A stretch of 64,000 nucleotides of DNA from Bradyrhizobium yuanmingense (GTDB lineage: Bacteria; Pseudomonadota; Alphaproteobacteria; Rhizobiales; Xanthobacteraceae), in assembly GCF_029167105.1 (NCBI RefSeq), contig NZ_JARFML010000020.1:83632-147631 (forward strand). Reading direction: 5' to 3'. This document shows, in pieces, positions 52,402 to 59,939 of this stretch. Under the pieces are notes generated by a model. It searched no databases and was not told the DNA's origin. It saw nothing but the letters and a program-made list of their open reading frames with translations. Position 1 is the first letter of the stretch. Every line of letters starts with the position of its first letter. A program made the translations under genes and the position numbers.

Positions 52402-52752
52402 TGCCGCTCAATCTGTGACGTGACCTCTCGGCAGATTATCCAGCGCCAGGATCGCAAACCTGACAAAGCTCAATAACGGCGGGCCATGCAACGGCGGCGT
52501 TCAAACGACGTGGGGCAGCGGATGAGGCGCCCCCTGCGGGCGCGGCCCCCACGCCTCAGCAATGCTGAAAGGTCGGCTACCCCTGCTCAGGTCGACCCCC
52601 CTGCAACTATCGGAAAAGATCGCGCCAAATCTCGGTCAAGGCTGGCGCCAAGTTGAGAACCCTCAAATTCGTGGCGTTCTTGGATCATCAAATACGCTCG
52701 GGCGGCGCGCAATCGCGGTTTTCACAGATCACGCGTTGAGAGGGCTTGGACA
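52402..52752. other. Divergent intergenic region
   Basis: Carries the promoters for the rfbC unit and the aminotransferase. GC-rich short hairpins occur around 52515-52550. No supported gene. Confidence 0.4.
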
Positions 52753-54141
52753 ATGAACATCAGGTCTCGTTTCTTTTCAGAAGCAAACTCGCACAGTTTC
52801 GCAAAGTCGGGAGCGCTGCGATTTCGAGCGCGAGCTGCGATTCCAGGCGGAGCGCATACCTACGCGAAGGGCGACGATCAGTATCCGCTCCTCGCGCCAG
52901 GCTTCATCTCGAGAGGCTCGGGCTGCCACGTATGGGACGCCGACGGCAACGAATTTATCGAGTACGGAATGGGACTGCGCGCGGTGTCGCTGGGCCATGG
53001 TTTTCCGGCCGTCGTGAACGCCGCTGTCGAGCAGATGTCACGAGGCACGAACTTTACGCGGCCGTCGGCACTCGAGGTCGAATGTGCCGAGCGCCTGATC
53101 GCGCTCGTCCCCGGCGCCGACATGGCGAAGTTCACCAAGGACGGATCGACGGCTACGACGGCTGCGATCCGGCTTGCCCGAGCTTACACGGGCCGGGACA
53201 TGATCGCGCTTTGCTCCGACCATCCCTTCTTCTCCTACGACGACTGGGCGATATGCACGACCCCCATGAACGCCGGCATTCCCGAGGCGACGGCGCAGCT
53301 GACCCAGGGATTCCGGTACAATGACCTGTCCTCGGCGGAGGCCCTCTTCGCCCGGTTCCCGGGTCGGATGGCAGCCCTGATCCTCGAAGCCGAAAAGGAA
53401 GTGCCGCCGGCTCCTGGATATCTCGTCGCGCTGCGAGAACTCTGTCACCGGAACGGCGCTCTCTTGATCATCGACGAGATGATCACCGGCTTTCGATGGC
53501 CGGAGTGCTCTGCCCAGCGTCACCATGGAGTAGAGGCCGATTTATCGACCTTCGGCAAGGCGATGGGCAACGGCATCGCCATTTCCGCGCTGCTCGGCAA
53601 GCGCGAAATCATGGAGCTGGGCGGCCTCGATCACGATCGCGATCGCGTCTTCCTGCTTTCGACGACACATGGCGCCGAGACTCACGCCTTGGCGGCGGCC
53701 TTGGCCGTCATGGATACCTATCGGGACGAACCGGTCATCGAGACACTCCACCGCCAAGGAAGCCGCCTCAAGGCGGGCATCGAAGACGCCACGCACCGCC
53801 GTGGACTGACCGGTTACTTCAAGCTCGCCGGCCGGGCATCCAATCTGGTCTATGCTTGTTGCGATCGCGACGGCATACCATCACAGGTCTTCCGCACGTT
53901 GTTCCTCCAGGAGACAATCCGCCGCGGCTTGCTGGCGCCCTCACTGGTCACGAGCTATTCCCATTCCAACGATGATATCGACCGGACCATCGAGGCCATC
54001 GACGGCGCGCTCGCCGTCTATCAGAAGGCATTGGAGGACGGGCCGGAAGCTCATTTGATCGGCCGGCCGGTCGCGCCGGTATTCCGTCGACGAGCCATGC
54101 TTGGCGCGGTCGCAACGCCGAACGTTCGCCGTCCAGGCTAA
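52753..54141 (+). CDS. Class III aminotransferase (glutamate-1-semialdehyde aminomutase-like)
   Basis: 462 residues. The PLP fold shows IPGGAHTYAKGDDQYP, the phosphate loop KDGSTATTAAIRLARA, Asp241 in LLIIDEMITGFRW, and the Schiff-base Lys269 in STFGKAMGNGIAI. GSA-type aminotransferases of sugar loci transfer an amino group to a keto sugar or semialdehyde; the exact substrate is not clear. The C-terminal ~40 residues are extended and Pro/Arg-rich. It stands alone on the plus strand opposite the rfbC unit. Confidence 0.85.
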   Translation: MNIRSRFFSEANSHSFAKSGALRFRARAAIPGGAHTYAKGDDQYPLLAPGFISRGSGCHVWDADGNEFIEYGMGLRAVSLGHGFPAVVNAAVEQMSRGTNFTRPSALEVECAERLIALVPGADMAKFTKDGSTATTAAIRLARAYTGRDMIALCSDHPFFSYDDWAICTTPMNAGIPEATAQLTQGFRYNDLSSAEALFARFPGRMAALILEAEKEVPPAPGYLVALRELCHRNGALLIIDEMITGFRWPECSAQRHHGVEADLSTFGKAMGNGIAISALLGKREIMELGGLDHDRDRVFLLSTTHGAETHALAAALAVMDTYRDEPVIETLHRQGSRLKAGIEDATHRRGLTGYFKLAGRASNLVYACCDRDGIPSQVFRTLFLQETIRRGLLAPSLVTSYSHSNDDIDRTIEAIDGALAVYQKALEDGPEAHLIGRPVAPVFRRRAMLGAVATPNVRRPG

Positions 54142-54157
54142 TTTAGCGAGAATGCGG

Positions 54158-54169
54158 TTGATCGATCAA
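54158..54169. promoter_or_regulatory. FixK/Fnr-like palindrome
   Basis: TTGATC-GATCAA is a perfect 12-base palindrome resembling the FixK/Fnr box TTGAT-N4-ATCAA but with a 2-base spacer instead of 4. It lies downstream of the aminotransferase stop and before the end of a Crp/Fnr gene. Function uncertain. Confidence 0.25.
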
Positions 54170-54291
54170 GGCCCGACGCGCCCGTAATCGCATTTACTTC
54201 GATAGCCATCTGATGACACCCAGTCTCCGAAAATGAATCGCCGCGAACTACGAGAAGCAGTTCACGGCGGCGCTCGCAGCTCCATATCCGC

Positions 54292-54957
54292 TCAATCAGC
54301 GGCTCGTCGGTTCGATATCCTCGCAAGTCCCTCAAGATCGATGAACTTGATCGTCTTGCGATTGGGAAGGTCGATGACCTTCTTCGCCTTGAACTCGGCC
54401 AGGGTCCGGCAAACCGTTTCGAGCGACGTTCCAACGTGATCGGCGATATCGGCTCGTGGCAATTGAAGCCGGAACGCGCCGGGACGTTTGGGATCTGCAG
54501 GCAGGTGCGGCCGAATGCGCAGCAAGAGCCAAGCTATGCGGGCCACACAGTTCTTTTGGCTCATGGTCATCACCAGGGTGAGCGTGTCGGCCAGCACCTG
54601 GTGGGCGCCACACGGCTCGTCGCTCCGGCACACCCGAGAAGTCTTCGATCGGATAACGCGACAATCCGTCACGGCCTCCGCAGTGAACTGTTGATGGGTC
54701 GAATGGGTCGGCATGACAACATCGCCGGGCCAGTAGAAGGCAAGTATCTGGCGATTTCCGTTCTCGAGGAGACGAACGGCTCGCACAACCCCTTCGACGA
54801 TCTGAATCTTCTGAGCTTCTTCCTCTCCTTCCCAAAAAAGAGCTCTGCTACGGGGCACGAAAGACGTGGACGGGCGCCGAAAATCGGGAGCATTGGTTGA
54901 TCTATGAACTAGCGAAGGATGTCTACTGTCCTGAATGAAAGTGGTTTCTCTAAGCAT
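54292..54957 (-). CDS. Crp/Fnr-family regulator (FixK-like)
   Basis: 221 residues: a cyclic-nucleotide-binding-type barrel (ALFWEGEEEAQKIQIVEGVVRAVRLLENGNRQILAFYWPGDVV), a dimer helix, then the helix-turn-helix ADIADHVGTSLETVCRTLAEFKAKKVIDL with the E-x2-CR signature typical of FixK/FnrN. The N-terminal cysteines of Fnr are absent, so it should not sense oxygen through an iron-sulfur cluster. A Cys-containing middle part (RSDEPCGAHQ, KNCVARI) may respond to redox. It may control the adjacent glycan or secretion genes; the link is only location. Confidence 0.82.
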   Translation of the reverse strand: MLRETTFIQDSRHPSLVHRSTNAPDFRRPSTSFVPRSRALFWEGEEEAQKIQIVEGVVRAVRLLENGNRQILAFYWPGDVVMPTHSTHQQFTAEAVTDCRVIRSKTSRVCRSDEPCGAHQVLADTLTLVMTMSQKNCVARIAWLLLRIRPHLPADPKRPGAFRLQLPRADIADHVGTSLETVCRTLAEFKAKKVIDLPNRKTIKFIDLEGLARISNRRAAD

Positions 54958-55607
54958 TTGAACTCACCTCAGCACGTAATCCAATGCGCTGAAGTGTAGG
55001 TTCTCCTGATCCAAAGGATATTCAGGCTAATGCGTTAGGATTTTTCCCGTTCCGATTAATCCGCTTGGACTAGTTTATCTGGCCAGAAAACTATCCGTTG
55101 CCCATGACGCGTTCAAACGAGCAAAAAGCTTGTGCAAACTTGCAGCAAATGCGCTCGCACATGTGTCACCGGCGCCCAATTGCACAGCTTCCTTTCTCGG
55201 GTCGAATTCCAAGGAACTCGCGGTTGAGGAGCGGGAATTGTCCATGCAACACGATTTGACCGGAAGCTAGAAGCGAAGACCGTCCCACGGGTCTCGTCGC
55301 AGCCGATCGCGTGCGCTTGCGCCTTCATCCGATGGCGATCCCGCCTTGCGCCGGACGCTGCTCGTGACAGCGAACACGTCCACTGCGGCCGAGGCCACGC
55401 GTCCCTGCTGGCGCATCTTTCATAGAGAAACGGCGACCACCAGACGTCGTCGCCAGCCGCCTTCGCTTCGACGAGGCCTCTCGCCTCACAAAGCTGCCAA
55501 CCCGACAAGTTGCGAGATCCTGGCGCGGTCGAAGCCGCTTGGGCGAACTCCGCGGTTACCGGGAATAGAACCCCTGAACTACATCAAGGCGACCGCAATC
55601 GAGGAAT
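54958..55607. other. Intergenic stretch between two regulator genes
   Basis: 650 bases, AT-richer in its first third. Open frames on both strands lack ribosome sites and domain character. It may contain a long leader for the Crp/Fnr gene; nothing definite was seen. Confidence 0.4.
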
Positions 55608-56378
55608 TCAGTGGTCGCCCGAGCGGTCTTCGAAGGAGAAATCGGTCCATCGGCTGCGCCCGTCGGTCCCGGAGCGCCATGTCCTGCTTGCGCTGTTATC
55701 CTGATCGATCAGGAATCTCTTGTTTCTCATTCTGCTGGTCGATCTGTCCCTTGGCCCGACAAGCTTAGCGGCGATGAAGGCTGCTTCGGTCCGATTGCGG
55801 GCTGAGAGAGCGCGCAGGAGGGCTGCCGTATGGATCTTGCTGGTACCCTCCGCGATGCTCAGCTCGCGCGCAATCTCCTTGTTCGACATTCCCTGCGCTA
55901 GCAGCGGAAGGATTTGGTTCTGCCGGCGTGTCAATCGCAAAGATTCCAGTTTGACGTTGACGGCCTGAGGCCGCTCGGGCCGACTGACGTCGTCATCGGC
56001 GAGCCACCGCGGAACATAGATGCGCCCCGTCAACAGATCGCCGATCGCGGACAGCAGTTCCTCATCCGACTGAAGCTTGGGCAAAAACCCGTGAAATCCA
56101 ACCGAAAGGCATTTCAGCACATCCGTGCGGCTGCTCGAAGCCGACATCACCGCAATACGGATAGACGGCTTCAAGTCGACAATCTCGGAGAGAACCGCAA
56201 GCGAATGCTGGTTGAGGCAATCTCGATCAATCAGGATCAGATCGATATCTGCCTGCAACTCAAAATTCGCGAGCTGCGACGCGTCTAAGACGCGAGACTT
56301 CTTGAAGCGGGCCTCAATCAAATCTCGGAGGCCACTGCGATAGACACTACGTTCATCAACAATTAGAATTAAAGGCAC
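55608..56378 (-). CDS. NarL/FixJ-type LuxR response regulator
   Basis: 256 residues. Receiver domain: acidic pair in ILIVDERS, phosphorylation Asp51 in LILIDRDCLN and the conserved Lys101 in GFLPK, all present. The DNA-binding LuxR part is LTRRQNQILPLLAQGMSNKEIARELSIAEGTSKIHTAALLRAL. The C-terminal ~45 residues are extra, Arg/Ser-rich. No histidine kinase lies beside it. It is the normal counterpart to the odd regulator at 5.8 kb, whose helix-turn-helix is similar. Confidence 0.86.
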   Translation of the reverse strand: MPLILIVDERSVYRSGLRDLIEARFKKSRVLDASQLANFELQADIDLILIDRDCLNQHSLAVLSEIVDLKPSIRIAVMSASSSRTDVLKCLSVGFHGFLPKLQSDEELLSAIGDLLTGRIYVPRWLADDDVSRPERPQAVNVKLESLRLTRRQNQILPLLAQGMSNKEIARELSIAEGTSKIHTAALLRALSARNRTEAAFIAAKLVGPRDRSTSRMRNKRFLIDQDNSASRTWRSGTDGRSRWTDFSFEDRSGDH

Positions 56379-56684
56379 TGCTCAATCTCCGAGCAATCCC
56401 GTACTCTTACCCGGGACTCTCACATCCTTTGGCAGCTTGAACTCTAAAGAGAACAATACACCTTGATCGGCACGTCTGCTTTGTATCCTCTCCCTCCAGG
56501 CTACACGCCACGCTCCCCTCAAGTAGGAATTGCCGCGCCGCAGCAGTATTGGGATTGGTTGGGGAAAAGTCAACAGATTACAACAAATCGTTGCCAACTG
56601 TTGCCGGCCGTTGACGCGCCAGTGGTCTCGTTGGCATGCCATCGGCGTCGACAGACAAATGAACCTTTTCCCCCGCAGAAGAAC
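56379..56684. other. Intergenic stretch
   Basis: 306 bases between the LuxR regulator start and the epimerase stop; its left part should hold the regulator's promoter. No gene or clear operator. Confidence 0.4.
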
Positions 56685-57743
56685 CTAACTGCGCGCAATC
56701 GCCGGGAGGATCTCGGGGATTGGCGTCCACCGCAGATGGGGATCCAGCTGCTCGGTGTGCTGCAGGTGCCGAAGTTCGGAAAGGCGCGTAAACGGCGCGG
56801 CATTGAAGGTCGCTTCATCCAGCTGAATGCGCTTGAACACTCCCTTCAATTGACTCGCGCCGCGCTGCGCATTCCACTGACAGCGGAAATTCGGCATGTG
56901 GGCCTTGATCTTCGCAAAAGAGACCCGATAGCTGCGATTGTCAGGACCACTCGGGCCGAACGAAAGATCGCAACCGGTAAAAGTGTCGTTCACGATCTCC
57001 GCGATCTCTCGCACCGTGTAATTCTGGCTTTCGTCACCGACATTGAACGCCTCGGCGCAAACCGCTTCTCGCGGCGCATCCAGAGCGCACAAGATGGCCT
57101 GGCAGATGTCTTCGATGTGAACTAACGGGCGACAAGGGGTGCCGTCGCTCATGACGCGGATTTTTCCCGTTGTGAAGGCCCATCCTGCAAGGTTGTTCAG
57201 GACGAGATCGAAGCGCTGACGGGGAGACGCTCCGAACGCAGTGGCGTTGCGCAGAAACACGGGCGTGAACCGCGAGTCGGTCAGCTCCACGAGATCGTGC
57301 TCAACGAGCACTTTGCATCTCGCATAGGCCGTCTGAGGTTCGCATGAAGACGTCTCGGATTTTACCTCGCTACCGGCGGCGCCATAGATGCTGCAGGAGG
57401 ACGCATAGATGAACCGCCCGATTCCTGCTTCCCTGCACATGCGGGCAAATGCGACGGACCCGCGATGGTTGATCTCCATCGTAATCGCGGGATCATTCTC
57501 TCCCAGCGGATCATTGGAGAGCTCCGCCAAGTGAACCACAGCGTCGAAACCTTCCAGATCCGACAGTGACACCTGCCGCGTATCGCGCGACATGACCATC
57601 GGGCGTGTCCTGCCGTCATCGAACAGCCAGCCGCGGCGGTAGAGGCCCGTGTCGATCCCAATCGCATCATAACCGTGCTCGAGCAATGTCGGGCCGAGCA
57701 CCGCTCCAATATATCCATCAGCTCCGGTGAAGAGAACGCGCAT
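56685..57743 (-). CDS. NAD-dependent sugar epimerase/dehydratase
   Basis: 352 residues from ATG 57741-57743, nine bases past a GGAG; an ATG nine bases earlier is possible but too close to that site. The extended SDR fold begins MRVLFTGADGYIGAVLG (GxxGxxG) and has YASSCSIYGAAGSE, and the active-site Tyr and Lys in AYARCKVLVEH. It epimerises, reduces or dehydrates a nucleotide sugar. It starts 13 bases past the RfbF stop, so the two are co-transcribed and likely share a CDP-sugar. Confidence 0.86.
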   Translation of the reverse strand: MRVLFTGADGYIGAVLGPTLLEHGYDAIGIDTGLYRRGWLFDDGRTRPMVMSRDTRQVSLSDLEGFDAVVHLAELSNDPLGENDPAITMEINHRGSVAFARMCREAGIGRFIYASSCSIYGAAGSEVKSETSSCEPQTAYARCKVLVEHDLVELTDSRFTPVFLRNATAFGASPRQRFDLVLNNLAGWAFTTGKIRVMSDGTPCRPLVHIEDICQAILCALDAPREAVCAEAFNVGDESQNYTVREIAEIVNDTFTGCDLSFGPSGPDNRSYRVSFAKIKAHMPNFRCQWNAQRGASQLKGVFKRIQLDEATFNAAPFTRLSELRHLQHTEQLDPHLRWTPIPEILPAIARS

Positions 57744-57756
57744 CTGATTCATCTCC

Positions 57757-58599
57757 TCAGAGGGTTGCCGGATCCGGGATTGCGGAGGGCGGTGTCTTGG
57801 CGCCTCCGACCGCGGCGCCGCCCTTGTTCCAGACGCACCAGGGTGGATCTCCGCTGTCCCAGAGATCCTGCAGAATGGCCTTGTCGCGCAAGGTGTCCAT
57901 GTTCTGCCAATAGCCACGGTGCCTATAAACGGCGAGCTGGTCCTGCTCGGTCAGACGGGCAAGCGGCTCGTTTTCCCAACTCGTGCTGTCGTCGTCGATG
58001 AGATCGAGGGCCTGAGGCTCGATGACGAAGAAACCTCCGTTGATCACTTGGCCGTCGCTAGCGTCCTTCTCGCGAAAGCCGGCCGCGCGGGGACGGTCAG
58101 ACGAGAGATTGATCGCGCCAAAGCGGCCGGGCAACTGGACCGCGGTGACCGTGGCCAACGCGCCCTGTTGATGGTGGAACTTGATCAAAGCGCGGATGTC
58201 GACGTCGCTGACGCCATCACCATAGGTCATGCAGAAGGTCGAATTCCCGAGATACTCGCGCACGCGCTTGACGCGTCCCCCGGTCATTGTCTTCTCCCCG
58301 GTATCGACAAGCGTCACCTGCCAGGGCTCCGATCCGTTTCGATGCATTTCAATGCGGTTGTGCTGGAGATCGAGCGTGAAGTCTCCTTGGTGAGACAGGT
58401 AGCTCATGAAGTAGTCTTTGATCACAGTGCCCTTGTAGCCGCAGCAGATGACGAACTCGTTGAGGCCGTAGTGAGAATACAGCTTCATGATATGCCATAG
58501 GATCGGACGACCACCGATCTCGACCAGCGGCTTCGGTACTACCGAAGTGTGCTCGCTCAATCTCGTACCGTAGCCACCGGCGAGAATAACAACCTTCAT
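57757..58599 (-). CDS. rfbF: Glucose-1-phosphate cytidylyltransferase
   Basis: 280 residues from ATG 58597-58599, behind AGGAGATCCCT. Nucleotidyltransferase signature LAGGYGTRLSEHT, PKPLVEIGG, TYGDGVSDVDI, and the trailing WENEPLARLTEQDQLAVYRHRGYWQNMDT are the hallmarks of RfbF. It makes CDP-glucose, the starting point of CDP-3,6-dideoxyhexoses and related sugars. The CDP-glucose dehydratase RfbG expected next is not obvious in the window. Confidence 0.9.
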   Translation of the reverse strand: MKVVILAGGYGTRLSEHTSVVPKPLVEIGGRPILWHIMKLYSHYGLNEFVICCGYKGTVIKDYFMSYLSHQGDFTLDLQHNRIEMHRNGSEPWQVTLVDTGEKTMTGGRVKRVREYLGNSTFCMTYGDGVSDVDIRALIKFHHQQGALATVTAVQLPGRFGAINLSSDRPRAAGFREKDASDGQVINGGFFVIEPQALDLIDDDSTSWENEPLARLTEQDQLAVYRHRGYWQNMDTLRDKAILQDLWDSGDPPWCVWNKGGAAVGGAKTPPSAIPDPATL

Positions 58600-58917
58600 A
58601 GGGATCTCCTGTCCTAGGTTCCCCACCGAAGCATGCACAGGCGCATTTTCGGATGGCGCAGTTCGGACGGTAGATCGCTGCGGCACAACCAACTTGATGA
58701 CTGTCAACTCGGCAGAGCGACGTCGGCTGACGTCTCACGTCGCATCGTCACACGCGTTCACGCGCACGACGATTTGACGTAGTCAGCTTGCCAATAGGCG
58801 CTGCCGATATCAAAGGCCGAGCGGGTCGCCTACTCGACGAAAACGGACGATGGCCGAAAACAACAGCCGAGCTCTGCCTCGCCCTCAAGCGGCTGCGGGT
58901 CAATCGACGAAACAGTC

Positions 58918-59140
58918 TTATTTGCCATAGGCTGCGGGATCCGGGCCGTCAGGCCGGTCGAGCCTCGAAAAGACGTCGTGGTCCTCGCCGGTCAGCTCGA
59001 AGTCGAACAGGTCGATGTTGTCGGCCATGCGGGCCGCGTTTGCCGATTTCGGGTATCGCGATCGTGCCGTTTTCGAGGTGCCAGCGAAGCGCGATTTGCG
59101 CGCGAACGGCCGAGTCGATAGTCGAGTTGGCGTGCGAAAG
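58918..59140 (-). pseudogene. Aldo/keto reductase C-terminal remnant
   Basis: The minus strand reads AQIALRWHLENGTIAIP in one frame and, with a base shift near 59053, KSANAARMADNIDLFDFELTGEDHDVFSRLDRPDG in the next. Together these are the conserved end of a cytoplasmic aldo/keto reductase. The rest is absent, so this is a decayed fragment and unrelated to the intact Tat reductase at 2.8 kb. Confidence 0.75.
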
Positions 59141-59939
59141 CCGACCACGCTAATGCCTTCCGTCTCGAACCCTTTCGGCAAAACACAGAAGAGACGCCAT
59201 TCGTCTCGCTAGCTCCGGCCTTTCCAGTCGAGTTGACGATGCTCAATAATGGCTGGTGCCACAGGGTTAGGCAAAGAGCGATCGTCGCACAAATCGCGAG
59301 ACGCTCTCGCCGACGAAGGGCGGAGCTCGAAGCTTCGAACGTCAGAAGCGGCATGCGTCTCACTGAGGCGGGACAATTCGACGCAATGCGCTCGATCTGC
59401 GATCGTCCCACCACAAGCGAACGCCAAAAACAGGCGACGTTTCCTCGCGATAGCAAGGGAAGCGATCGCGTAGCTCCTGCCGCTTCGACGTCGCCAGGGA
59501 GGGCATGATGGGGAATGCCTCACAGCCACCCCATTCCGCAACAAAGCAATCACATTGATGACAGAATCTGTTGCGAGCGTGATTTGCATACGCGCTTGGT
59601 TGCATTCGTAAGGGCTTTGCTCCGACAACCACTGCTCAAATTGAGTGCAATCACAAGAACCGCGAAGAGTTCGTTGCGACGCTTCGATTGAACTTCACTC
59701 CAGCTTGGTTCATGCTTTCGGGAAAGGCTCAACGTGATTCGGTAAGCCCGATTTCGGTAACGTGAGACCATTGGCCGTGGGGCGTTCGGCCGGCTCTTGC
59801 GACTGTCGAGTATCAGCAGAAACAGCGATTGGTTGGCGCGAACGGTGTGATGTCGATCACACCTTCTGGCCTCGCATCGTCGTGGTCAGCCTTGAATGCT
59901 CTCTCACACACTCACATTCGAACGACTGGGAAAGGTGAA
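59141..59939. other. Long intergenic stretch before the repeat protein
   Basis: About 800 bases with only short shadow frames on both strands. It should contain the promoter of the downstream large protein; no clear operator was seen. Slightly lower GC. Confidence 0.4.

Noticed and set aside
55113..55508. A 131-codon minus-strand frame in the gap between regulators
   Set aside because: No ribosome site, unusual composition, no recognisable family.
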